Origin: CAYMOV01 sp964392085
GTDB taxonomy: Bacteria; Oederibacteriota; Muellerivitia; Muellerivitales; Muellerivitaceae
Direction of reading: 5' to 3'
NCBI GenBank assembly: GCA_964392085.1
Contig: CAYMOV010000022.1
Location: 1 to 33,416, forward strand
Length of the DNA stretch: 33,416 nt
The notes beneath the pieces were generated by a model. It saw only the letters and a program-made list of their open reading frames with translations. It had not been told where the DNA came from and ran no database searches. The position numbers and the translations under genes were made by a program. Positions 7,922 through 16,361 of the stretch are shown piece by piece. The stretch's first letter is position 1, and the number at the start of each line of letters is the position of its first letter.

Positions 7922-8567
7922 TGTGTCCTGTTTTAGTCACGGTAGAGCGCGGCCCAGAAGCCTGGCTCCCCTCCAGACGGTGGAATTCCATTTCCATGCG
8001 CCGTTCATCCGCCTGCCATTGGGCGAGGATTTGTTCGCACTTTTTCTTATCGGCCGAATTATCCGCCAGGGATTCCCAACGGTCACCGTGAGAGGCCAAG
8101 ATGCGGTCCAGGCTTTTTTGGTAGGCCTTAAATCGTTTCTCATAATCCTTGACCGCGATTTTCCAGCGGGGATCCTGGGACGCCTTGGAATCGCGCGGGA
8201 ATGGTCGGGCTTCCCCGGGCTTGGGTCCTTTAAAGGGCACTTCGGAATGATGGGTTCCGGTGGTGTAGGTGGGAGTCGGTCCGAATCCCGGGGAAGGGAC
8301 TTCCCCCTTCGGCTCGGAGCCCGTCGAGGGGGTCGGATAGCCCATACTTAAGTAGGGGACAGCCGGGTATGGGGAATAGGCGCCGGGATTGGGTGAGGAA
8401 TTGGAGAATCCCGGGGCGCCGGGTTGCGAAAACGGGATCACGGGGGTCGGCGGGAGTCGGTGCGGGTCCATGTCGGGGGGAGGGGGCGGCGCGGCAGCCC
8501 GCAGTCCCGTCGATAATATCAACCACATGATCCCGAGGATCGTCCCGATCCATCCTTGTGGTTGCAT
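7887..8567 (-). CDS. Proline-rich exported hypothetical protein
   Basis: Not recognised as a known family. The 226-residue product starts with a signal-peptide-like segment (residues about 5-25, ending in an Ala-Ala-Ala stretch). It continues with a low-complexity Pro/Gly/Ser/Tyr-rich region (about 26-125) with short PPPPP and PGxxP elements. It ends in a charged helical region (about 130-226) that could form a coiled coil, rich in Lys, Arg, Glu and Gln. Disordered linkers of this kind are common in periplasmic or envelope-spanning proteins. It lies 40 bases after the TPR/barrel-like gene, and its 3' end overlaps the deiminase-fold gene by 35 bases, so the three are probably one operon acting in the envelope. 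Confidence 0.65.
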   Translation of the reverse strand: MQPQGWIGTILGIMWLILSTGLRAAAPPPPPDMDPHRLPPTPVIPFSQPGAPGFSNSSPNPGAYSPYPAVPYLSMGYPTPSTGSEPKGEVPSPGFGPTPTYTTGTHHSEVPFKGPKPGEARPFPRDSKASQDPRWKIAVKDYEKRFKAYQKSLDRILASHGDRWESLADNSADKKKCEQILAQWQADERRMEMEFHRLEGSQASGPRSTVTKTGHNGELTADDIDR

Positions 8568-8607
8568 CCAACGGACCCCCTTCCCATTTAACTGTCCGGC
8601 CCTTGGG

Positions 8608-10113
8608 TTAAAGATAGCATTGAATCCCCGAATATACCTTATTGGTTTTATTGGAATATCCCGCGATGTTGGAGTCCTGGAAGGTCACTAGGTCCCCCAA
8701 GGTGGCGAAGAGTGGTTTCAAAACCTGAAGGGTGATCTCAAGGTAGGTTTCCTTGATCAAATCGGACCGGCGCCCACCCGGTGCAAGCGTCCAATTCGAC
8801 GGGTAAATCAATCCCTGGACACGGACACCCATCTCCCCCGCCCAGCCTTCCAGGAATCCCCGTTGGAGGCTTAATCCCAGGAGTCCCGAACGATATCGAT
8901 ACAGCGGATCCCGGGCGGTATTGGTCCGGAGCGAACCGCTGACCTGGACGGAAAACGGCCCGCCCGCGGGTTGGCGCCCGAGGAAATTGAAAACCCCGCT
9001 CAAGGAATCCATCCCGTGGTTGGGCGGGAATATTTCCCGCAGGGCCTGTGCCTGGACCTGCCAAAACTCCAACCCCATCCGACGGATCTGCGCCCCCCCG
9101 GAAACCTGCTGGTTGGAGTACTGGATCGCCTGGCCGGTGAAAGCCAGGAGGCCTGTGGCCTCCCCGATCAACGAGAGGTGGTCCGACAGGTCCGGGTTAC
9201 AGGAAGCGCCCAGGTTCGCCCAGGTTACCCGGGAAATCCCGACGCCCCTCCCCACCAAGCTCATTCCCGTCGAGCCAAAAAACACGCCCTTCAACCGCCC
9301 CCAAGGACCCCATCCCCCCTGAAGGGAAACATCCCGGTTAAGGTCCCCCAGGCCGTGCTTGGACCCTTCGGGGACCGGCCAAGAGCGGTTCATCCCGACG
9401 AAACTTCGGAGGCTTCCGTGGAAGGCCGCCCTTCCCCCGTTTCGACCCATCCGAATCCTTTCTCTTGCCCTGACGTTATAGAAATCCCCGTTTTGGGTGG
9501 AGGTGAGGGCCTCGAAGGCGGTCAAGGCCTTCTGTTGTTCCCCGTCCATTTGGTAAAGGACGCCTTGGAGGTAAAGGGCGCCAGGATGGGTGGGGTTTAG
9601 GGAGAGGGTTTGGCGGATTTCCCGTTGGGCGTCGGAGATCTGTCCCAGTTTGTAGAAGGTGACCGCCAAGTTGAAATGGGCCGAGACGGATCTCGGGTCC
9701 TCCAATGCCGCCCATTGGAACTCCACCAACGCCGAGCCGTATAGTCCCGCCCTGAAATCCAGGACCCCTTGGTCCAGACGGCTTTGGTTCTCGGCGATTT
9801 CCACCCGGGCCCTCCCCAGTAGTTCCCGGGCCTCGAGGTCGCTCGGGTCCAAATCCAACGCCCGTTGGATCCAGGTCACGGCTTCCGGGTACCGACCGAG
9901 GCGGAACAAGCAAAGCCCGCACCGGAAAAGCGGCGTTGGATCGGCCGGGTTCTGGCGAGCGGTGACCGCAAAACATCCCGCCGCGGGGGTAAAGTCGCCC
10001 TCGCGAAAAAGCTTGTCGCAGGGGGAAGGGGGATCCCCCGCGGCGGCCCGCGATCCCAGGGCGAGGCTTAGGCCTACGGCCGCGAAAAGGAGGGATTTGT
10101 GACGGGTGTTCAT
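8608..10113 (-). CDS. Exported TPR protein with barrel-like C-terminal half
   Basis: A 501-residue protein with a cleavable-looking signal peptide (about 1-26, SRAAAG). It has several TPR-like repeats (about 30-225), seen from recurring patterns such as GRYPEAVTWIQRALDLDPSD and LGQISDAQREIRQTLSLNP. The C-terminal half (about 230-501) is rich in alternating polar/hydrophobic strands, Gly and aromatic residues and ends in a short strand with terminal Leu. That combination of periplasmic TPRs followed by a possible outer-membrane beta-barrel resembles TPR-barrel export or assembly proteins in general layout, but no specific family was recognised. It is the first gene of a three-gene envelope unit. 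The ATG at 10113 has no strong ribosome binding site. Assignment of the barrel is inference from composition. Confidence 0.68.
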   Translation of the reverse strand: MNTRHKSLLFAAVGLSLALGSRAAAGDPPSPCDKLFREGDFTPAAGCFAVTARQNPADPTPLFRCGLCLFRLGRYPEAVTWIQRALDLDPSDLEARELLGRARVEIAENQSRLDQGVLDFRAGLYGSALVEFQWAALEDPRSVSAHFNLAVTFYKLGQISDAQREIRQTLSLNPTHPGALYLQGVLYQMDGEQQKALTAFEALTSTQNGDFYNVRARERIRMGRNGGRAAFHGSLRSFVGMNRSWPVPEGSKHGLGDLNRDVSLQGGWGPWGRLKGVFFGSTGMSLVGRGVGISRVTWANLGASCNPDLSDHLSLIGEATGLLAFTGQAIQYSNQQVSGGAQIRRMGLEFWQVQAQALREIFPPNHGMDSLSGVFNFLGRQPAGGPFSVQVSGSLRTNTARDPLYRYRSGLLGLSLQRGFLEGWAGEMGVRVQGLIYPSNWTLAPGGRRSDLIKETYLEITLQVLKPLFATLGDLVTFQDSNIAGYSNKTNKVYSGIQCYL

Positions 10114-10367
10114 GGGGTCCGGGTGGTCCGACGGGGATTAAGAATCGTGAGAAGATACCACCTCGAGGCGCTTCCGGGGGTTCCCGGTTGCTGATACGAG
10201 GTAAAGCATGTGGAGGGGCGGCTCAACTTTGGCGTGACGTTTAGCCGGACAGTCGAGCCACAAAACGCTTTCCCGGGACTAAGAACGATCCCAGTCCAAC
10301 GAGGGAGGGACCGCCGCCGTCACGGGGACCCGAGAGGCGAAATCCCCAAGGGGCCGCCTCGTCGGGG

Positions 10368-10832
10368 TCACACCACCGCGGAAAGCGCGATGCGGCCGAC
10401 CTGGAGGAACAGGACGGCGTAGAGGCCCGCCCCGACGTCATCCACCAGGATCCCCCAACCACCCGGGAGGTATTGCAGCTTTTTCCAGGGCCAGGGCTTC
10501 CAGATGTCGAAGAGACGGAACAGGATGAAGGCGATCAGGGCGAAATATCCGTGGGGGGCCGGAAGGAAGGCCATCGAGACCATCATGCCCACCACCTCAT
10601 CCACCACCACCGAAGAGGGGTCTTTTTCCCCCATCAAGGCCTCCGCCCGCGTACAGGCCGGGACGGACACCGCGAAGAGCAGGGCGGCGGCCGTGAGCAA
10701 CCGATAGGGATGGTCCAGGAAAAAAAACCAACTGATGGCAAGGCCCGCCAAGGAGCCCCAGGTACCGGGCGCCCAGGGGAGCCGGCCGATCCCGAAGAAA
10801 GTGGCCAAGGCGACGGACAATCGATCGAGCAT
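10368..10832 (-). CDS. pgpA: Phosphatidylglycerophosphatase A
   Basis: Integral membrane phosphatase that dephosphorylates phosphatidylglycerol phosphate to phosphatidylglycerol. The 154-residue length fits PgpA. Family motifs are present in order: GRLPWAPGTWGS (16-27), KDPSSVVVDEVVG (70-82), FRLFDIWKPWP (105-115) and GILVDDVGAG (127-136). Several hydrophobic segments fit the known membrane topology. The ATG lies four bases beyond the pgsA stop codon, with AAGGGG as ribosome binding site inside the pgsA end, so the two are coupled. Because PgsA makes the substrate of PgpA, the pair performs consecutive steps of anionic phospholipid synthesis. Confidence 0.93.
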   Translation of the reverse strand: MLDRLSVALATFFGIGRLPWAPGTWGSLAGLAISWFFFLDHPYRLLTAAALLFAVSVPACTRAEALMGEKDPSSVVVDEVVGMMVSMAFLPAPHGYFALIAFILFRLFDIWKPWPWKKLQYLPGGWGILVDDVGAGLYAVLFLQVGRIALSAVV

Positions 10833-10836
10833 GAAA

Positions 10837-11490
10837 TCACTTCCCCTTGGTGGGCGCGGACGGTTCGGTCAGGATATGCCGATTCCGCGCCATGTAATCC
10901 AAACCCGACAACAAGCTCATCACGGTCGCGTAAAACATCAGCCAGTAGGGCCCGCCCCATACCAGGTCCTGGAGCCATTCACCCGTCCCGCCCAAACGGG
11001 CCATCATGAGATCCCACCCGCCGGGATACCCGTTCGCCGTGGCCCGGACCGCCAGGATGGCCAGGATCACCGAGATGGCCACGATCTGGGACACGGTCTT
11101 ATGTTTCCCCGCGCGACTGGCGGCGATCACCACGCCCTTGGTCAGGGCGACCTGCCTCAAGCCCGTCACCAAAAATTCGCGCGCCATGATGGTCAGGACC
11201 ATCCAGGCCGGAACAAGGTCCAATTGGACGAAAGAAAGCATGGCGGCCAGGAGCAGCACCTTGTCGGCCAGGGGGTCCAGCAACGTCCCAAAGCTGGTTT
11301 GATAATGGTATTTTCGGGCCAAGTGGCCGTCCAGCCAGTCGCTGAACCCTCCCCAGGCGAACAGCAACCCGGCGGCCCAGGTCGCCCAAATCTCATCCCT
11401 GAAAATCAGGAGGAGGAAGAAGGGGGTCACCACGATTCGGGATAGCGTCACCAGGTTCGCGGGGTTCCAGCGGTTCTCGGCGGGGGTCAT
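10837..11490 (-). CDS. pgsA: CDP-diacylglycerol-glycerol-3-phosphate 3-phosphatidyltransferase
   Basis: Inner-membrane enzyme that transfers the phosphatidyl group from CDP-diacylglycerol to glycerol 3-phosphate, the committed step to phosphatidylglycerol and cardiolipin. The CDP-alcohol phosphatidyltransferase motif D-x2-D-G-x2-A-R-x8-G-x3-D-x3-D is complete: Asp51, Asp54, Gly55, Ala58, Arg59, Gly68, Asp72 and Asp76. Multiple membrane segments are visible. The protein is 217 residues from the ATG at 11490. This start overlaps the rimO stop codon as ATGA and matches the family N-terminus (NPANLVTLSRI). A longer open frame up to 11598 would lie within rimO and is rejected. Confidence 0.94.
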   Translation of the reverse strand: MTPAENRWNPANLVTLSRIVVTPFFLLLIFRDEIWATWAAGLLFAWGGFSDWLDGHLARKYHYQTSFGTLLDPLADKVLLLAAMLSFVQLDLVPAWMVLTIMAREFLVTGLRQVALTKGVVIAASRAGKHKTVSQIVAISVILAILAVRATANGYPGGWDLMMARLGGTGEWLQDLVWGGPYWLMFYATVMSLLSGLDYMARNRHILTEPSAPTKGK

Positions 11491-12893
11491 GGGGCGGTCC
11501 CCGTCACGACCCGCGCCACCAAATCCTGGGCCATCACATGGGTCACTTCCACGTCCAACCAATCCCCCGGCTTCGCGTGGGGGGCGCCATCCACCCAAAC
11601 CACCCCGTCCACCTCGGGCGCCTGGTATTTCGTCCGGGCCCGGATCGTCCCGTCCTTTTCACGGCCCTCCACCACGGCCCGAAGCCTCTCCCCCACCCAC
11701 TGACCGTGGGAATCCGTGGCGATGCGCTCCTGGGCCCCATAAGCCCGGGCTAAACGGTCCTGTTGGACTTCCTCTTCGACCTGCCCCCCCATTTCACCCG
11801 CCGGGGTCCCTTCCTCCTTGGAATAGGGGAAAAAACCCGCGTAATCCAGCCGGGCTTTCTCCAGGAAATCCAGGAGTTGGTTGAAATCCTCCTCGGTTTC
11901 CCCCGGGTAACCCACGATGAAGGTGGACCGGAGGGAAGCCCGGGGAAACTTGGCCCGGATGCGGCCCAGCATTTCCTCCAACTGCCTCCGGCCGCCGATG
12001 CGCTTCATGGACTTGAGGATCTTGTCGCTGGCGTGCTGGAGCGGCACGTCGAAATAGGGCGCGATCTTCGGGTGGTCCATGGCCTCCAGGAGTTCCTCCG
12101 TGACCCGGCTGGGGTAGAGGTAGTGGAGGCGCACCCATTCCAACCCATCGATGGTGGACAGGCGGCGGAGCAGTTCGGCGATTCGGGGTTTGCCGTAAAG
12201 GTCGGAACCGTACCAGGTTGAATCCTGGGCCACCAGGCAGGCTTCCTTCACGCCCCGACGGGCCAAGCCCCGGGCCTCGGTTTCGATGTCCTCCAGGGAA
12301 CGGCTCCGATAATGCCCGCGGATCTTCGGGATGATGCAGAAGGTGCAGGGTAAGTCGCAGCCCTCGGAGATTTTCACGTAAGCGTAGTGGGCTGGGGTCG
12401 AAAGGAGCCTCGGCGAGGAGGCATCGTATACATAGGTGGCTTCGTTCATGGAGCCGGGTAGGAGAGGGGCCTTCTCGGGGAGGGGCTTGGGCAGTCCCAA
12501 GGAAGGAAGCGCGCGGCCCATGACCTTTTCGGCCACCTGTTCGACGTCGTTAAGCCCGAACATCAGGTCGATTTCAGGCAGCTCCTTCTTCAGTTCGTCG
12601 CCATAGCGTTGGGCCAAGCACCCCCCCACCACCAGGGTCCTGAGCCTGCCGTTTTTCTTGTACTTGGCCGCCCCCAGGATGGCGTCGATGGATTCCTTCT
12701 TGGCCGCCTCGATGAAGCCGCAGGTGTTGACCACCACGACTTCCGCCTCGGCGGGGTCTTGGACCAGTTGGTAATCGGCGCCCGCCAACCGCCCCAGCAT
12801 GACCTCGGAATCCACGGTGTTCTTCGGGCAGCCCAGGCTGATGACCGCCACGGTCTTGCGCGTGGGGCCCGGGGTTCGGTTTTGATGTTTCAT
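11487..12893 (-). CDS. rimO: Ribosomal protein S12 methylthiotransferase
   Basis: Radical SAM enzyme that methylthiolates the conserved aspartate of ribosomal protein S12 using two iron-sulfur clusters. The 468-residue protein shows the RimO-type N-terminal UPF0004 domain with its three cluster cysteines in SLGCPKNTVDSE, VNTCGF and VGGCLAQR. The radical SAM CxxxCxxC motif is present as CDLPCTFC, followed by the usual IPKIRG, and a C-terminal TRAM-like domain is present (about 400-468). The SLGCPKN signature and the IRGHYRSR context favour RimO over MiaB. The ATG at 12893 is chosen over the longer open frame (to 13148), whose extension overlaps bioA and is Pro/Gly rich. It is followed by pgsA with a 4-base overlap. 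Confidence 0.95.
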   Translation of the reverse strand: MKHQNRTPGPTRKTVAVISLGCPKNTVDSEVMLGRLAGADYQLVQDPAEAEVVVVNTCGFIEAAKKESIDAILGAAKYKKNGRLRTLVVGGCLAQRYGDELKKELPEIDLMFGLNDVEQVAEKVMGRALPSLGLPKPLPEKAPLLPGSMNEATYVYDASSPRLLSTPAHYAYVKISEGCDLPCTFCIIPKIRGHYRSRSLEDIETEARGLARRGVKEACLVAQDSTWYGSDLYGKPRIAELLRRLSTIDGLEWVRLHYLYPSRVTEELLEAMDHPKIAPYFDVPLQHASDKILKSMKRIGGRRQLEEMLGRIRAKFPRASLRSTFIVGYPGETEEDFNQLLDFLEKARLDYAGFFPYSKEEGTPAGEMGGQVEEEVQQDRLARAYGAQERIATDSHGQWVGERLRAVVEGREKDGTIRARTKYQAPEVDGVVWVDGAPHAKPGDWLDVEVTHVMAQDLVARVVTGTAP

Positions 12894-12982
12894 GTTGGAA
12901 ACCAAAGGCCTTGGGGGAATTGGAACCTTCGAGGGGTTCAACCTACCATAGCCCGGAGGACGATTCCACCTGGGCCCTTCGG

Positions 12983-14338
12983 TTACTGGGCCACGGCCGT
13001 GATGGATTCCCGGATGACCCTGGCCAGGGTCTTCAGTTCGCCCCGGGAAACCCCCAAGGGGGGCATCAGGACGACCACATTGCCCAGGGGCCGTAGGAGG
13101 ACGCCCCGGCGCCTGGCCTCGGCGCAAACCCGGTAGCCCATCTTCCATTCATAGGGATAAGCCTTTCCGGTTTTCCGGTCGGTGACCAGTTCCACCCCCC
13201 CCATCAATCCCCTCAATCGGATCTCGCCCACGCGGGGATGGCTTTGAAGGGGCTCCAACTCGCGGGCCAGGAGTTTTGACTTATCCCGCACACCCTTCAG
13301 GAAGCTTGGGCGCTCCACAAGGTCCAGGTTGGCCAAGGCCGCCGCGCAGGCCAGTTGGTTCCCCGTGAAGGTATGGCCATGGTAGAAGGTGTGGAGCGAT
13401 TGGAACGTTCCCTTGAAGGCCTCGTACACCCGATCGGACGCCAAGGTGGCCGCCAAGGGCAGGTACCCCCCGGTGAGGTTCTTGGCCATCGCCATCAAGT
13501 CGGGCCGCACCCCTTCCTGTTGGCAGGCGAACATCGTCCCGAGCCTTCCAAACCCCGTGGCGACCTCATCGACGATCAAAAGCGTCCCGGTTTGGTCGCA
13601 AAGCCGGCGGATGCCACGCAAAAATCCATCCGGGTGCATCCACATCCCGCCCGCGCCCGAGACAAGGGGCTCGAGGTGGACCGCCGCGATCCGGGAAGCG
13701 TGTTTCCGGAGTATTTTTTCCACGGGGGCCAGGCTTTCTTGGAGCCAAGCCTTCGAGGAAAGGGGCCTTCCCCGGCGGATCAGGTGGGGATTGGGGGCTT
13801 GGTAGTTCTTGAACAGGAGCGGCCCGAAGATGCCGTGGAACAGGTCGATGCCCCCTTGGCTGACGGCGCCCAGCGTGTCCCCGTGGTACCCCTCCCGAAG
13901 GGTGAGGAAACGGGTCCGTCCGGGTTCGGGCCGGGGAACCTGGCGCCAATACTGGAAAGCCATCTTCAAGGCGATTTCATTGGCCTCGGACCCCGAGTCG
14001 GAATAAAAAACGCGGGTTAGGCCCTTCGGCGACATCTTGACCAACCGTTCGGCCAGGAGGATGGCGGGTTCGTTCGAGGAACCCAGCAAAGTGCTGTGGG
14101 CCACCTTTCCTAACTGCCGCTTGATCGCCCGGTCGATCGCCGGCACCCGGTGCCCGTGGACGTTGCACCAAAGGGACGACACGCCATCCAGAAGTTTCCG
14201 GCCCCGGCTGTCCGTGAGCCAACGGCCCCGGGCGGATCGGATGATGACCGGATCCGCATCCCCTTCCCAATCGGCCTGTTGGGTGAAGGGGTGCCAGAGG
14301 TATTGATGGTCCTTCGCGACGAGCGTCGGGTGGTTCAT
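12983..14338 (-). CDS. bioA: Adenosylmethionine-8-amino-7-oxononanoate aminotransferase
   Basis: PLP-dependent class III aminotransferase of biotin synthesis that converts KAPA to DAPA using S-adenosylmethionine as amino donor. At 451 residues it has normal length. The N-terminal HQYLWHPFTQ is characteristic of BioA. The cofactor-binding residues are Asp257 in LLIVDEVATGFGR and Lys286 in AMAKNLTGG, and GSEANEIALKMA (117-128) is the usual phosphate-binding region. It overlaps bioD by four bases (ATGA), so translation is coupled. It is the last gene of the SDR-ketosynthase-bioF-bioD-bioA series; rimO starts 89 bases further on. Confidence 0.96.
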   Translation of the reverse strand: MNHPTLVAKDHQYLWHPFTQQADWEGDADPVIIRSARGRWLTDSRGRKLLDGVSSLWCNVHGHRVPAIDRAIKRQLGKVAHSTLLGSSNEPAILLAERLVKMSPKGLTRVFYSDSGSEANEIALKMAFQYWRQVPRPEPGRTRFLTLREGYHGDTLGAVSQGGIDLFHGIFGPLLFKNYQAPNPHLIRRGRPLSSKAWLQESLAPVEKILRKHASRIAAVHLEPLVSGAGGMWMHPDGFLRGIRRLCDQTGTLLIVDEVATGFGRLGTMFACQQEGVRPDLMAMAKNLTGGYLPLAATLASDRVYEAFKGTFQSLHTFYHGHTFTGNQLACAAALANLDLVERPSFLKGVRDKSKLLARELEPLQSHPRVGEIRLRGLMGGVELVTDRKTGKAYPYEWKMGYRVCAEARRRGVLLRPLGNVVVLMPPLGVSRGELKTLARVIRESITAVAQ

Positions 14339-15012
14339 GGAAGGAACTTCCGGGGGATGTCCAGCCGGGCGAGTCGATCCGCCCAGAGGTCCAGCTTGGA
14401 TCGTGAGGTGGGTTCCCAGCGGAGGGGGCCATACACAGCGACTCCGGCCAATTTCCGGAGCGCCCGGAGGTTCGTGGCTTCCGCTTGGGACTTACCCTTG
14501 GCGCCGTTGAGGAGCACACCCACGACCGGCACCTTCCGGCGGCGCAGGGCCTCGAGGGTCAGGAGGCTGTGGTTGATCGTCCCCAGTCCGGCCCGAGCCA
14601 CCAAGAGGACCGGATAATTCCACTTTTGGGCCAGGTCCGCCACCCAAACCTTCTCGGTCAGGGGCACATGCAATCCCCCGACCCCTTCCACCAACAGGAA
14701 ATCGAAACTCTTTTCCAGGTGTTGGCGGGCCCGTTCGACCAGGCCCAGGTCGAGCCCACCCTCGGTCCACCCGGCCACCCAGGGGGCCAGGGGCCGCCGG
14801 TAGGTGACAGGCGCCACCCAGGGCTCCCATTCCCGCCCAAGCCCGGCACCCCGACGGAGGAAACGGCCGTCGGCGCTTTTTTGGCCGCCGGAGGAAGCCG
14901 GTTTGAATACCCCTACATGGACACCCCGGCGCGCCAATAGGCGGGCCAAGCCGGCGGTCACAAGGGTCTTCCCCACGCCGGTGTCGGTCCCGATCACGAA
15001 CAATCCCTTCAT
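14335..15012 (-). CDS. bioD: Dethiobiotin synthetase
   Basis: ATP-dependent carboxylase that closes the ureido ring of DAPA to form dethiobiotin. The 225-residue protein opens with the BioD-specific P-loop GTDTGVGKT (8-16), followed by FKPASSG, the substrate-binding lysine region, and VEGVGGLHVPL, the Mg/ATP region typical of the family. The ATG is preceded by an AGGGG ribosome binding site six bases upstream. The stop codon overlaps the bioA start. The 76 bases between the bioF stop and this start contain no evident promoter or terminator. Confidence 0.95.
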   Translation of the reverse strand: MKGLFVIGTDTGVGKTLVTAGLARLLARRGVHVGVFKPASSGGQKSADGRFLRRGAGLGREWEPWVAPVTYRRPLAPWVAGWTEGGLDLGLVERARQHLEKSFDFLLVEGVGGLHVPLTEKVWVADLAQKWNYPVLLVARAGLGTINHSLLTLEALRRRKVPVVGVLLNGAKGKSQAEATNLRALRKLAGVAVYGPLRWEPTSRSKLDLWADRLARLDIPRKFLP

Positions 15013-15088
15013 GCGGTTCCCCTTCAGCTTTCTCTGGCATGCTTTCGCTTTCGCTAACCGTCAACCGCTGGCCGCCATCCGCTGTCGT

Positions 15089-16243
15089 TTAAAGTTTCTT
15101 GAACGCGTCCAACAGGCGCCGGAGGTCGTCGTCCGAATGGGCCGAGGACACCGACACCCGGAGCCGCGCCGTTCCCTTGGGGACCGTGGGGGGGCGGATG
15201 GCCACTACCAAGACCCGCTGTTCGAGGAGCTTCTCGGACATCCGCACCGCCTCGTCGTTGTCCCCCACCATCACCGGCAAGATCGGACCGGCTCCCCGGG
15301 GCACCTCGAAACCCAGGGCCCGGAGTCCTTCCCGAACCTTCCGGGCGTTGTCCCAAAGCCTTTCCACCCGCTCGGGTTCCCTTTCCAACACCTCCAGGGC
15401 CCCCAAGGCGGCACCGCAGGAGGCCGGTGGGAGACCCGTGGTATAGATGAAGGTCCGGGCCCGGTTGATCAGGGTTTCCATCAAAAGAAAAGGGCCCGCC
15501 ACGAACCCCCCTAAGCTTCCTAAGGCCTTGCTGTAGGTCCCCACCACGACATCCGGGAATTTCCTCAACGGAAAGTGGTGCGCCACTCCCTGTCCCTTGG
15601 GTCCCAGGACCCCGGTCCCATGGGCGTCGTCCACCAGGACGAGGGCGCCGGTTCGCTCGGCCAGGACCATGAGTTTCGCCAGGGGAACCAGGTCCCCGTC
15701 CATGCTGAAAAGGGCGTCGGTTACGATCAAACGACGGCCCGACGTCCCGGCCCGATCCAGGGCCTTTCCGAGGTCCTCAAAATCCAAGTGGGCGTAAACC
15801 TGGAACTTCGCCTTCGTGGCCCGACAGGCGTCCACCAGGCTGGCGTGGTTCAATCGGTCGCAAAAGACCGTATCCCCTTCCCCGACCAACGCGGTCACGG
15901 CCGCCAGGTTCGCCATGAAGCCCGTGGGAAAGGCCAAACAGGACTCAGCCCCCTTGAAGGCGGCGGTCTTTTCCTCCAGTTGCCGGTGGATGGGAAAGTG
16001 CCCCGAGACCAACCGCGAGGCCTGGGCCCCGGCGCCGTAGCGCGCCAGGGCCTTTTGGGCCCGGCCTAAAACCTCCGGGTGGTCGGCCAGACCCAGGTAA
16101 TTGTTCGTGCAAAAGAGGACGCAGTCCTTGCCGTCCACGGAGGCCCTCAGGCCTCCCAGGGGATCCACCTCCCGGAGACGGCGGTAAGTTCCCTCCGCCT
16201 TCAGCCGGTCCAGCTCGGTTTTCATTTCATCCAACCAGGACAC
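15089..16243 (-). CDS. bioF: 8-amino-7-oxononanoate synthase
   Basis: PLP enzyme of the alpha-oxoamine synthase family that condenses pimeloyl-ACP (or -CoA) with alanine to KAPA, the first dedicated ring-forming step of biotin synthesis. The 384-residue protein has the expected CTNNYLGLADHP substrate-binding region, the VDDAHGTGVLG aspartate/histidine segment, and the PLP lysine at Lys239 in GTYSKALGSLGGF. The related enzyme 2-amino-3-ketobutyrate CoA ligase is the main alternative, but the bioD-bioA context settles it. The GTG at 16243 is chosen because GGAGG (16249-16253) lies exactly five bases upstream. A TTG start at 16261 is possible but would place that site inside the gene. Confidence 0.93.
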   Translation of the reverse strand: MSWLDEMKTELDRLKAEGTYRRLREVDPLGGLRASVDGKDCVLFCTNNYLGLADHPEVLGRAQKALARYGAGAQASRLVSGHFPIHRQLEEKTAAFKGAESCLAFPTGFMANLAAVTALVGEGDTVFCDRLNHASLVDACRATKAKFQVYAHLDFEDLGKALDRAGTSGRRLIVTDALFSMDGDLVPLAKLMVLAERTGALVLVDDAHGTGVLGPKGQGVAHHFPLRKFPDVVVGTYSKALGSLGGFVAGPFLLMETLINRARTFIYTTGLPPASCGAALGALEVLEREPERVERLWDNARKVREGLRALGFEVPRGAGPILPVMVGDNDEAVRMSEKLLEQRVLVVAIRPPTVPKGTARLRVSVSSAHSDDDLRRLLDAFKKL

Positions 16244-16361
16244 AACCGCCTCCTCAGGCAAAACGCCGACTTAATACAGGGACAAAAGGGTCCGCCGGGG
16301 CGGCAGAATCCCTTTTAGGTTGAACCCAAAATTTATCCCTGCGATCTCTGCGTTTAAAAAA

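Noticed and set aside
16262..16361. Terminator between the ketosynthase and bioF
   Set aside because: A CCGCC/GGCGG mini-stem is present, but it has only five pairs and a short broken T-run, too weak to call.
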